A stretch of 64,000 nucleotides of DNA from Synchiropus splendidus (taxonomy: Eukaryota; Chordata; Actinopteri; Syngnathiformes; Callionymidae): the NCBI RefSeq assembly GCF_027744825.2, contig NW_026527056.1, positions 1,116,001 through 1,180,000 on the forward strand, in the 5' to 3' direction. The position numbers and the translations under genes were made by a program. The notes under the pieces were generated by a model that ran no database searches, was not told the origin of the DNA, and worked only from the letters and a program-made list of their open reading frames with translations. The first letter of the stretch is position 1, and each line of letters starts with the position of its first letter. Shown in pieces: positions 41,426-50,343 of the stretch.

Positions 41426-41448
41426 CACCCGGCTGTAGACCCCTCCTT

Positions 41449-42125
41449 TTCAAATTGCATCATTTGACAGCGGAAAAGTTTACTCCTCTGAGCTATCTAG
41501 CAAATGCTGAGCTCTTCCAACATTGTTTAATCCAAAATCAACACAGGTATCGTCTAGCCCCTACCCGCACGAATGGTGTATTTAGATGACACCGATCAGA
41601 CCACATTTTACAACGGTTCAGGTGTAACCTTTGCTGTTGACCAGGCCTTACACAACTTCATACGACACCTTTTAAAATTGCATCATTTGACGGCGGAAAA
41701 GTTTACTCCTCTGAGCTATCTAGCAAACGCTGAGCTCTTCCAACATTGTTTAATCCAAAATCAACACAGGTATCGTCTAGCCCCTACCCGCACGAATGGA
41801 GTATTTAGATGACACCGATCAGACCACATTTTACAACGGTTCAGGTGTAACCTTTGCTGTTGACCAGGCCTTACACAACTTCATACGACACCTTTTAAAA
41901 TTGCATCATTTAACAACGGAAAAGTTTACACCTCTGAGCTATCTAGCAAACGCTGAGCTCTTCCAACATTGTTTTATCCAAAATCAACAAGGTATCACCT
42001 AGACCCTTCCCACGCTAAGGAGTATTTAGGTGACCATGATCCAGACCATGCTTTACATCAGTTCAGGGGTAACCTTTGCTGCTGACCAGACCATCCAGAA
42101 CTCCATCCAACTCCTTTTCAAACGG
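41449..42125 (+). repeat. 223-bp tandem repeat derived from first coding exon
   Basis: Three copies with 223-bp spacing (ATG at 41573 and 41796; GCATCATTTGAC-type starts near 41457, 41680 and 41903), plus a diverged partial fourth copy at about 42020-42120 that is the first exon of the spliced gene below. Copies encode the same reading (DDTDQTTFYNGSGVTFAVDQ...). The fourth copy keeps that frame (SGVTFAADQ), so the unit looks like a duplicated coding exon with its upstream DNA, not random minisatellite. Whether copies 1-3 are transcribed or act as alternative first exons is unknown; their donor-like CAG|GTATCG has a phase that does not fit the next exon. Confidence 0.8.
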
Positions 42126-42797
42126 ACACCAATTGCGCTATGGACGCCTCCTCCTCTGCACTCCGTAGGTGAATATATCTATATGTATACAGTATATCTG
42201 TGTATCTACATATACAAGTATTATAAGAATTATATAAAACGTTATGTCATGTTTATCACATCTCTTTTCATTCACAGACGTCGTCACCCATCTGTGTGAC
42301 GTTCATTTAACACAGAGTGATACAGGTAAAAACATTTAATTATTTTATAATTTGATGTTAATATCTCAATTATGTACTACAACAGCCTTTCTTCCATATT
42401 TCAGACATTATTGGCTCCTCGAATAACTTCCCTGAGAGGTTGATAGACGTTGAGGAGCTCGAGCAGTTAATGCGTCCAAGTTTTGAATACGACGGCGTCC
42501 ACACGGATCCGACGGCGGTGAATCCGAGAGTGAGGATTCGAGAGAGCAGCGCTGAGGTGATTTACCCTCCCGCAGCTCCGAACACGCCGTCTATTATAAT
42601 AATCGACAGCGAGGACGAGTTCACCACTCCTTGTCCGGGACCGAGTACTGGAAATCAACCGTCGGGAAGAAATCAACGCTCTCTGAGTCGTAAGCGTCGG
42701 TATAATTCATCACAGAAGGCAGGACCATTGCGAACCATCGGTGAGAAGGAGACACCGATTCTAATCATTATTACGTTAACTAGGTAAAGAATAATGG

Positions 42798-42841
<44 letters not shown>

Positions 42842-43392
42842 ATGAAAAGGCCACCAGGAACCAGGAAATCAGACGCGGCTGGGAACTCGTCCGGACACCG
42901 CGGAGTCGGGTCATTCATTGGACGGGACGCTTCAACTGTTCGACGGTGCGAGCAAAACATCCAGTTCAGTCAAAATAAAATAAAAAAAAAATGAAAAAAA
43001 AAAAAAAAAAGTATTTTAACCACATTGTGTCGATGTGCTTTATATTTAACTTTCCTATGTTTTTTTTTGTTTTATTCAACGTCTGTGCGTATGAAAACAG
43101 ACGATCAGTCAGAGGTCGGAGGAGTAGTGTGTTCACTCGGCGATCCGTTCACTCACCAGACACCACAACTGATAGGAGGTGAGAAAAAACATTTTTAGAG
43201 TGATAGTTTACGTTCACAAATGTATTTATTTATTTTTTCATGTGAAAAAACAGATACAAAGACAACGAGTACATCGCGCCCTCTACCTGTCACTTCATCG
43301 CCTTCTCCAACGTTTGGTAAGATGTGAATCTCAAATTTTTTTCAACACACATCTCCACCATTCAGTATCAGTTGAATGGTTGTATGTTTGCT

Positions 43393-43460
<68 letters not shown>

Positions 43461-44077
43461 CTCTAATGCGGTTTGTCTATGTTCTAGCTATGTGCTTTAG
43501 ACGGTGTCATTTTACTATTGAAGGTGTTTGAGTAACTGTTGCTAAGCGTCATTGTGATTTTACTACTATGCTTTAACGACGGTGGCCACTAGAGGTCGTG
43601 ATTACTATTTTATACTATGCTTTAACGACGGCGGCCACTAGAGGTCGTGATTACTATTTTATACTATGCTTTAACGACGACGGCCACTAGAGGTCGTGAT
43701 TACTATTTTACACTATGCTTTAACGACGGCGGCCACTAGAGGTCGTGATTACTATTTTATACTATGCTTTAACGACGGCGGCCACTAGAGGTCGTGATTA
43801 CTATTTTATACTATGCTTTAACGACGACGGCCACTAGAGGTCGTGATTACTATTTTATACTATGCTTTAACGACGACGGCCACTAGAGGTCGTGATTACT
43901 ATTTTATACTATGCTTTAACGACAGCGGTCACTAGAGGTCGTGATTTTACCAATTGTAATGTGCTTTAGTGACAGTATACACTAGTGATTTACTATTTGT
44001 TTTTTATGCTTTAAATGTTGATCCTGAGTAGATCCCTACATTTATTTATTATTGTATTTTATTATTTATTTAATTAC

Positions 44078-44135
<58 letters not shown>

Positions 44136-44141
44136 TTTTTT

Positions 44142-44178
<37 letters not shown>

Positions 44179-45100
44179 GCTCTTCACTATTTGCTTCTGT
44201 TGTGATGATGGTTTTCCTATGAGTATTGATAAGGATGCTACACATTTTGTTTTATTATTGTCATCGCTAGAAAACAACCTGGCTTTACACAGTTATATGA
44301 TTACGTAATTGTGTTTTTCTGTAGGTCGTATTTTTTCATATTTTATTCAGCTTATTTTCATACTACTCTGCTTATATTCATACGGTAATAACTGCTATCT
44401 GGCGTCTTGCTTCGAGATTGTATTTACATTTTGTATTGTTGCTGATATTCTGTTCCAGCTCTCCCTCCTGGGTCTTGGCCTTTGTGGGAGACATCGACAC
44501 CGGTTTCTACGGTTCCACTGGGTCTACTATCTGGATCGTTCCCTACCGTGGACTCGCCGTCAGCATCCGGCCACCCCACACCTCCACCACCACCACTACC
44601 GTCAACATCACCAACACCAACAGCAGCCTCAGACACCCTCCGGACAGCGCCTCGGACACAGCCGGCGACTTACGACACATCACCCCTCAACCATCCCCGG
44701 ACTCTACTTCCAGACCCCGAGAGCTCTGTCGCATCGCCCCAAAACCGACCCCAGACTCCACCATCACAGCCATCACAGACCCAATCGGCATTCTATGCTA
44801 CAACAACTGTAAAACAACAGCTTGAATGCCGAGTGCGTACGCTTGAACGTCGTCTAGCACTTCAAGCACGTCAAGCACGTAGATATCGACGGTTGACGAG
44901 AAATCTACGCGAAGGTAAGATTAACAACTTTTTTTTTTCAATGAGTAATCAGCTGTGATGCATATGTCTTATATATTATTATTATCATCGTTACAGAAAA
45001 CGTCAGGAAGGAGATCACAAATAAAGCGCTACTGTCTGAAATTGTGAGACTCCTAAAACTACAAGGACCTGGTGGCAACAGACGTCGTGGACTGATCTGA
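42036..45100 (+). CDS. Seven-exon accessory protein with SUMO-interaction motif and coiled coil
   Basis: Seven exons join in frame through GT-AG introns that are all phase 1: 42036-42168, 42278-42325, 42405-42740, 43101-43178, 43254-43316, 44459-44914 and 44997-45100 (stop TGA), about 405 codons. Exon 3 has a strong SUMO-interaction motif, SIIIIDSEDE (about residues 123-132), and a basic SRKRR nuclear signal. Exons 4-6 are Pro/Ser/Thr-rich. The end of exon 6 and exon 7 form a Leu/Arg-rich coiled coil (about 335-395). Exon lengths and phases fit without one stop, which is hard to get by chance. I do not recognise the family; Polintons are reported to carry variable coiled-coil proteins. Its place beside the left end and upstream of PolB suits an early regulatory or host-interaction role (inference). 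The first exon could lie further upstream in one of the 223-bp repeats. Confidence 0.65.
42796..42839 (+). repeat. (TG)n microsatellite in intron 3
   Basis: About 22 TG units in the intron between exons 3 and 4 of the spliced gene. The rest of this 360-bp intron has poly-A near 42967-43010 and no other feature. Confidence 0.9.
43397..43457 (+). repeat. (TG)n microsatellite in intron 5
   Basis: About 30 TG units early in the 1.14-kb intron 5 of the spliced gene. Confidence 0.93.
43566..43960 (+). repeat. 49-bp minisatellite with CTCF-like core, eight copies
   Basis: Eight copies at exactly 49-bp spacing, starting near 43566, 43615, 43664, 43713, 43762, 43811, 43860 and 43909; the last is diverged. 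Each of the first seven holds GGCCACTAGAGGTCGTG, close to the vertebrate CTCF core CCASYAGRKGGCRS with one mismatch (T for G in the GGC part). It lies wholly inside intron 5. CTCF binding is inference only. Confidence 0.85.
44071..44175 (+). repeat. (ATT)n microsatellite and poly-T tract
   Basis: About 20 ATT units followed by a run of more than 30 T, in intron 5 of the spliced gene. It gives a spurious poly-Tyr/Phe open frame. The remaining intron (44180-44458) shows only a pyrimidine-rich stretch and the TGTTCCAG acceptor. Confidence 0.93.
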
Positions 45101-45138
45101 ATGAAGTTCAGCCACAGTAAGGTCCCTTCGGAGTCTGA

Positions 45139-45149
45139 TTATTTAAAGG
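45139..45149 (+). promoter_or_regulatory. TATA-like box upstream of PolB
   Basis: TTATTTAAAGG lies 90-100 bases before the PolB ATG and directly after the stop of the spliced gene (45100). Spacing suits initiation near 45170. Motif match only. Confidence 0.4.
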
Positions 45150-45239
45150 CACCGCGGGTGATTGTGTTTTGAGGTTGCTGTTTGGTTTATTAAATTCTTT
45201 TAATTATTATTTCATTGTTATCGTTATTATTATTAAATT

Positions 45240-47171
45240 ATGGCCGATCATGATGGTTTTCCTTCTGGTTCTGACCCTGAATCCACCCACAACCAGGACA
45301 CTACACCACACCTCATTGACCAGAGTGCTTCACCGACACGGATGTTTCTGTCTGGCTTGTTTGACGGCATGTCTGAGGAGGAGGATGTAGAGCCGGTCTA
45401 TGATCCGAGTATAAATGAAAACATGGAGTCCATTTTTTTCGCTGAGAGAGAGGATAATCGTATTTTAAATATGGTTCCTGCATCATCATGCGAGGGTAGG
45501 GTTGATACCTCTTTAGACAACGACAATTGGTTAGAAAGGTTTGTTGATAACCTACAGACGACCGATTCAGGGACACCTGCTCTTGACCCTCTGATAGACC
45601 CGTCTGACTCTAGCAGCAGCGATGACAGTGTTGATGATGACGGTGATTTTGTACAGGAAGGATGCTGTGTTGGAGGTGCCGGTATTGAATCAGAAGTCAT
45701 AGAGGCTTTTAACACCGATAGGATGAGAAGGGTGCTAACACGTCCTGCTGTACCAGACACTCCTGATCTAGCTACTTTCTACAGAGGTTTGATGCAACAG
45801 GTCAGAGAGTTGGCTGATGAAGCGCAGAGACTGGCAGATCGAGAGGATGTGGTTCAGCTTGAAGTGGTTGGTGAAGGTGTTCAAGAACACGTTAATGTTG
45901 TGGTTGAAGGCGACGGGGGAAATATCTACCCCGCTTTTGAGGACCTCCTTAGCAACACCGTGCAATCCGACAGAGTCATCGCTATGGGTATGAGAATTGA
46001 ATTAACGGTCCAAATTGTACATAACTCTCGAGGAGGCACTAAACGCAAACTCGAGAAGACACTGGATGCCGAAATTATCGGTAAAAAAAGACGACATCTC
46101 TATGTAGTTGATGGTGATGGAACTGATCAGCTTTGCTTCGCAATCAGCCTTTCTTGTCTCCTTAATCCTCACCGTACGTATCAAGATTGTGTTGATTTGG
46201 GGAGGGAATTACAAAGCAAAGCTGGTTTAGATTCTCAAACACCTATCACATTCACAGATATACCCCTGTTTGAACGGATAGTGAGGCGTAAAATTGTTGT
46301 GTTTCATAAAACGACACCAAACCAACCATTAGCACATTATGTCACAGGTTTAGCTGATGGTTTGGATCCCTTATACTTGTTTCTACTTCAGGGACACTAT
46401 TACGGGGTGAAGAATCCAAAGGGTTTTTTAGGAACACGCTACTTTTGCGTCAGCTGTCATAAGGGGTATGAAGATAAATCAAAACACATCTGCAAAGGTC
46501 ATTGTAGCGTTTGTCACAATCCTGTTTGCCCTACAGAGGTTCCAGACCCTGTAACTTGCGGCGACTGTCGTCGGGTTTGTAGAACGCCATCATGCATCGT
46601 GAGACACAAAGAGATTGGCGCTAACGGGTCAAGTCTCTGTCAGAGATACAAAAAATGTGAAAAATGCGGAAGGTGTCGGTATATGCCGTTAAAAACGGGT
46701 AAACCCAACCATTGTTGCGTTGTGCTTAAATGTAACATCTGCAATGTAAAATTATCATCGACAAACGAGGTCCATCAGTGCTACATTCAGCCGGTTGCCA
46801 GGAAGACGGAGCATCCCGATCTGGTTTTTTACGATTTTGAAACGTTTACAGACGACCAGGGTAGACATGTCCCTTTTTTAGTGTGTGCAAAGACGCAGAG
46901 AGGTGAAGAACAGGTGTTTTATGGTCTCGACTGTGTTAGAGCGTTTCTTTTATATTTCAGAAAGAACCGGTTTAGAGGCTGTGTTTTTGTTGCGCATAAT
47001 GCCAGGGGTTTTGACAGTGTCATTGTCTTGAGAGGTATGCTTGATGAAGGGTTAATACCAAAGAGGTTAATCATGACCGGTAGTAAGATACTTTGTCTTG
47101 AGGATCCTCACTACAAGCTAAAATTCATCGTCTCTCTCATTTCTAACCATGCGACTCAGCTCCATGCCTAA
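45240..47171 (+). CDS. DNA polymerase B (protein-primed), N-terminal part, frameshifted
   Basis: This 643-codon frame holds the N-terminal half of a Polinton-type PolB. Residues 1-200 are acidic and Ser-rich. About 285-390 has DGTDQLCFAIS and GHYYGVKN, faintly like an OTU-type Cys protease fold. A Cys/His-rich zinc-binding region follows (403-515). Then come the 3'-5' exonuclease motifs Exo I YDFETF (531-536) and Exo II HNARGFD (586-592). The true reading leaves this frame near 47125-47140, where the sequence is short by two bases or long by one, and the frame ends in junk at 47171. The rest of the enzyme is in the next frame. The ATG at 45240 is chosen because it has A at -3 and G at +4, and stops precede it. 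The enzyme would copy the element's genome from a protein primer in the nucleus. Confidence 0.93.
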   Translation: MADHDGFPSGSDPESTHNQDTTPHLIDQSASPTRMFLSGLFDGMSEEEDVEPVYDPSINENMESIFFAEREDNRILNMVPASSCEGRVDTSLDNDNWLERFVDNLQTTDSGTPALDPLIDPSDSSSSDDSVDDDGDFVQEGCCVGGAGIESEVIEAFNTDRMRRVLTRPAVPDTPDLATFYRGLMQQVRELADEAQRLADREDVVQLEVVGEGVQEHVNVVVEGDGGNIYPAFEDLLSNTVQSDRVIAMGMRIELTVQIVHNSRGGTKRKLEKTLDAEIIGKKRRHLYVVDGDGTDQLCFAISLSCLLNPHRTYQDCVDLGRELQSKAGLDSQTPITFTDIPLFERIVRRKIVVFHKTTPNQPLAHYVTGLADGLDPLYLFLLQGHYYGVKNPKGFLGTRYFCVSCHKGYEDKSKHICKGHCSVCHNPVCPTEVPDPVTCGDCRRVCRTPSCIVRHKEIGANGSSLCQRYKKCEKCGRCRYMPLKTGKPNHCCVVLKCNICNVKLSSTNEVHQCYIQPVARKTEHPDLVFYDFETFTDDQGRHVPFLVCAKTQRGEEQVFYGLDCVRAFLLYFRKNRFRGCVFVAHNARGFDSVIVLRGMLDEGLIPKRLIMTGSKILCLEDPHYKLKFIVSLISNHATQLHA

Positions 47172-49299
47172 AGCTCTAGGTTTCACCGATCAGTGCAAGG
47201 GTTTTTTTCCACACAAGTTTAGCTCGAAAGACCGTCTGCATTACATTGGGGCCTATCCTCCTCCATCAGACTACGGCGTTGAGGGCATGTCAGACCCTGA
47301 ACAGAGAGATTTTTACAGCTGGTACGAATCTGTGTGTGAGAATTCTTTCAATTTCAGGAGTGAAGCTATTCACTATTGTAAAAACGATGTCGACATTCTG
47401 GCCAGAGGGTGTGTGATATTTAGAGAGGAGTTTTTTAAAGAAACGGGTGTTGATGCACTCTCGTCCGTAACAATCGCCTCTGCGTGTATGGCTGTTTTCA
47501 GGACCAACTTTTTAAAACCAGACACATTAGCCATACCATGTCCCAACAATTATGTAACAAGAGGTAACAAGAGGTTCTCAGACGCTTCCATCCAGTGGTT
47601 GCAATGGGAATCACACAGACAGGGCATTTCCATACAACATGCCTTGAACCGTGGGGAGATGGTGTTTGGTCAGTATTTTGTTGACGGTTATGCTGAAGTT
47701 GACGGTGTTAAGCAGGTCTGGGAGTTTTATGGATGTTTCTTCCACGGTTGTCCCTCATGTGTTGACCCTCATGCAGTCTGTCCGTTAAGAGGTAGACCAT
47801 ATGGTGAATTCTACTCTGCTACGATGGAGAGAGAGCAGGCGTTCAAGTCTGATCATGGGGTGCATCTTATTACCATCTGGGAACACGAATGGCGTTCACT
47901 TCGACAATCGTGTGATGATCTCAGAGACTTTCTCTTAGATTTTGACACCCCTGAGCCTCTCAACCCTCGTAATGCCCTCTACGGAGGTAGAACCAGCGCT
48001 TTAAAGTTGCGTTACACGGCTAAGCCTGGTGAAAAAGTTTATTACGCTGATGTCACGTCTCTGTATCCTTATGTCAACAGCACGTGTTCCTATCCCCTAG
48101 GTCACCCCCGAATAATTCACAAGGACTTTGGGGATCCCAGACAGTACTTTGGTCTTATCAAGGCGGTTGTCTATCCTCCTAGGGGTTTATATGTACCTGT
48201 TTTACCCTACAGAGGACCAGGGGGTAAATTACACTTCACGTTATGCCGTATCTGTTCAAGTCATAATGTTCAAGACAATGGCTGTACGCATAATGATGAT
48301 GAGCGTGCTTTGACTGGGGTCTGGGTCACGGTTGAGTTCAACAAGGCTCTGGACAAGGGATACAGGGTGGCCAAGATTATTGAAGTATGGCATTTTGATA
48401 GCTCTAGCGATTGTATTTTCACAGGTTACATCCGTACATTCCTGAAGGGCAAACAGGAGGCTTCTGGTTACCCTGCTGAGGCCGTTGATCAGGAAAGCCG
48501 CGACAAATACATTAAGGATTATCAAACCCATCAGGGGATTTTGCTTTGTGCTGATAAGATTTGTCACAACCCAGCAAAGAGACAGGTGGCTAAAGCTTGT
48601 CTTAATAGCCTGTGGGGCAAGTTCTGCCAGAGGGAGAACATGTCTCAGGTTTCTGTAGTGTCAGACCCCAACGAGTTTTTCAGTTTCTTGTTTTCAGGGA
48701 AATACGAGGTCAGCTACTTTAACGTGCTGGATGAGAAAAAAGTTGTGATCCAGTGGCGTTACAAGGGTCTCTACCCTCCTGGTAAAAGCAGCAATGTTTT
48801 TATCGGAGCTTTTACCACTGCTTATGCACGTCTGAAGTTGTACAGTTACATGGAGAAATTGCAGGAGAATGTTCTCTATGTTGACACAGACAGCTTGATA
48901 TATGTGGTGAAAGACGGCGAGACACCTTTAAAATTAGGTAACTATCTCGGTGATCTGACTGATGAACTCGACGGGGATAGCATCGAGGACTTTGTTTCGG
49001 CGGGTCCTAAGACGTATGCTTATAGGACCAAAGGACAGAAGAAGGTTGTGATGAAAGTTAAAGGTATCACGCAAACAAAAGAGGCTTGTCAGCAGATAAA
49101 CTTTGACTCTGTCAGAGATCTTGTAGAGGGCTATTTACAGAATTCACCTGATGGGCTGCTTGAGACCCGTCAACACAGCATTGTGAGGGATAAAAAGAAC
49201 ATCACTTTAAAAAACAGATCAGTTACTAAAAAACTCCGGGTCGTGTACGATAAAAGGCGTTTGTTTTCAGACGGCACAACCAAACCTTTCGGGTTCTGA
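47149..49299 (+). CDS. DNA polymerase B, C-terminal part (palm/thumb), frameshifted
   Basis: A 716-codon frame, +1 relative to the N-terminal part, that continues the same polymerase. The true coding extends upstream of the nominal ATG to about 47125. Visible motifs are Exo III YCKNDVDIL (76-84); an inserted Cys/His nuclease-like segment with GCFFHGCPSC (195-204) and IWEHEW (243-248); polymerase motif A DVTSLYP (301-307); motif B KACLNSLWG (482-490); and motif C YVDTDS (577-582). All catalytic aspartates of motifs A and C are present, so only the frameshift separates this copy from an intact enzyme. The stop at 49297-49299 lies 24 bases before the ATPase gene. Confidence 0.94.
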   Translation: MRLSSMPKALGFTDQCKGFFPHKFSSKDRLHYIGAYPPPSDYGVEGMSDPEQRDFYSWYESVCENSFNFRSEAIHYCKNDVDILARGCVIFREEFFKETGVDALSSVTIASACMAVFRTNFLKPDTLAIPCPNNYVTRGNKRFSDASIQWLQWESHRQGISIQHALNRGEMVFGQYFVDGYAEVDGVKQVWEFYGCFFHGCPSCVDPHAVCPLRGRPYGEFYSATMEREQAFKSDHGVHLITIWEHEWRSLRQSCDDLRDFLLDFDTPEPLNPRNALYGGRTSALKLRYTAKPGEKVYYADVTSLYPYVNSTCSYPLGHPRIIHKDFGDPRQYFGLIKAVVYPPRGLYVPVLPYRGPGGKLHFTLCRICSSHNVQDNGCTHNDDERALTGVWVTVEFNKALDKGYRVAKIIEVWHFDSSSDCIFTGYIRTFLKGKQEASGYPAEAVDQESRDKYIKDYQTHQGILLCADKICHNPAKRQVAKACLNSLWGKFCQRENMSQVSVVSDPNEFFSFLFSGKYEVSYFNVLDEKKVVIQWRYKGLYPPGKSSNVFIGAFTTAYARLKLYSYMEKLQENVLYVDTDSLIYVVKDGETPLKLGNYLGDLTDELDGDSIEDFVSAGPKTYAYRTKGQKKVVMKVKGITQTKEACQQINFDSVRDLVEGYLQNSPDGLLETRQHSIVRDKKNITLKNRSVTKKLRVVYDKRRLFSDGTTKPFGF

Positions 49300-49323
49300 G
49301 TTTTGAGTGGATGAGGGGTCATT

Positions 49324-49992
49324 ATGGAAGAAATTCATTTCGATCCTCGTTTGAAAACACCATTTTCATGTCTAGTGGTGGGGCCGTCAGGGTCAGGAAA
49401 GACCCATTTTGTAAAATGTATACTTGAAAATTGTGAACATGTTATGGATGATGCCAATGTAAATATTGTATGGATTTATACTTCTTTTCAACCGATGTAC
49501 AGTGAATTGCAAAAGATGAATAAAAATATCAAATTCATTGAAGGTTTACCTGAATCTTTTGAAAATGAAGATGTATTTCCTTCTGATAGAAAACATTTGA
49601 TTATTCTTGACGATGTTATTTTTGAAGCTTCTGAAAACCCTGAGGTTGTTCGCATTTTTACACAGTACAGACATCATAAAAATATGAGTGTTATAATGCT
49701 GACGCAAAACTTATTTCATCGTGGTAAATATAGTCGTACTATTAGTCTGAATAGCAATTACTTTGTACTGTTTAAGAATCCTCGCGATAAAATGCAGATA
49801 AAAGTTCTTGCTCAACAGGTTTACCCGTCTCAAAGAGCTTTCTTTCTTGAAAGCTTTGAAGATGCTACAGCTGACGCACACGGGTACTTAATTGTTGATC
49901 TAACACCCTCATGTCCAGAACGCTACAGACTAAGGACCGGGATACTTCCTCATCAACGTCACACGGTGTACATACCAAAAACGTCTGCTTAA
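49324..49992 (+). CDS. Genome-packaging ATPase (FtsK/HerA, A32-like)
   Basis: A 222-aa P-loop ATPase. Walker A is GPSGSGKT (20-27), Walker B LIILDD (92-97), and a MLTQNLF sensor segment follows (125-131). These features and the length are typical of the Polinton/adintovirus packaging ATPase, related to poxvirus A32 and FtsK-HerA proteins, which pumps DNA into preformed capsids. It starts 24 bases after PolB, has no visible promoter of its own, and ends 3 bases before the next gene, so this cluster is probably expressed from shared transcripts. No damage is visible. Confidence 0.93.
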   Translation: MEEIHFDPRLKTPFSCLVVGPSGSGKTHFVKCILENCEHVMDDANVNIVWIYTSFQPMYSELQKMNKNIKFIEGLPESFENEDVFPSDRKHLIILDDVIFEASENPEVVRIFTQYRHHKNMSVIMLTQNLFHRGKYSRTISLNSNYFVLFKNPRDKMQIKVLAQQVYPSQRAFFLESFEDATADAHGYLIVDLTPSCPERYRLRTGILPHQRHTVYIPKTSA

Positions 49993-49995
49993 GTT

Positions 49996-50337
49996 ATGTC
50001 AGCGCGTATAAAAAGAAACGCGGGTTTACTTAAGGAACTATACCATGCTCCGTCAAAGAAACGTAAAGACATTTTGATGCGTAGTTCTCGGGACTTTATT
50101 CAAGCTCTCGGTGAGATCGCCCTGAATGTTTTGAAGGGGAATGTACCATTGTCGCAGGCTCAGTTCAAAAAACTGAAAAAACAGAAGAAAAACATCAGAC
50201 TCTTGGCTAATAAAAAGGCGTGCGTGAAGCGTAAACGAAGGATTCTTAAAAAGCAATCGGGAGGATTCATTTTGCCGTTGCTAGCGGCTGCCGTTCCAAT
50301 CATTGGAAATCTAATAGGAGGACTTGTAAAGAAGTAA
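49996..50337 (+). CDS. Small basic protein with hydrophobic C-terminal peptide
   Basis: A 113-aa protein, strongly Lys/Arg-rich through residue 86, ending in a 23-residue hydrophobic Gly/Ala/Leu/Ile segment (91-113). The linker QSGG|F (87-91) fits an adenain-type cleavage motif (x-x-G-G), so the element's own protease could free the hydrophobic tail. Similar basic proteins with a terminal melittin-like hydrophobic peptide are a known feature next to the ATPase in Maverick/adintovirus genomes. Family knowledge suggests a virion core or membrane-active peptide; the processing is inference. It lies 3 bases after the ATPase and 6 before the next gene. Confidence 0.8.
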   Translation: MSARIKRNAGLLKELYHAPSKKRKDILMRSSRDFIQALGEIALNVLKGNVPLSQAQFKKLKKQKKNIRLLANKKACVKRKRRILKKQSGGFILPLLAAAVPIIGNLIGGLVKK

Positions 50338-50343
50338 AACACC

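Noticed and set aside
41220..41589. Open frames of Cys/Val or Thr/His repeats
   Set aside because: Translation of CA/CACG/GGCA microsatellite DNA.
41573..41769. Direct splicing of tandem copies 1-3 to exon 2 of the spliced gene
   Set aside because: The donor-like CAG|GTATCG in these copies is phase 2, while exon 2 needs phase 1. Only the diverged fourth copy fits.
44015..44825. Open frames with poly-Tyr/Phe and two overlapping alternative frames (from 44309 and 44418)
   Set aside because: The first is ATT and T-tract sequence. The others are shadows of the exon 6 frame, which alone joins to its neighbours in phase.
45018..45025. AATAAA as the end signal of the spliced gene
   Set aside because: It lies inside exon 7 ahead of the stop codon, so it is unlikely to be used. 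No good signal was found before PolB, leaving its 3' end unresolved.
42036..45100. Retinoblastoma-binding LxCxE motif in the spliced gene
   Set aside because: I looked because related viruses can carry such motifs; none was found in the exons.
45313..46184. Minus-strand open frames under PolB
   Set aside because: They are antisense shadows of the polymerase gene with no recognisable motif.
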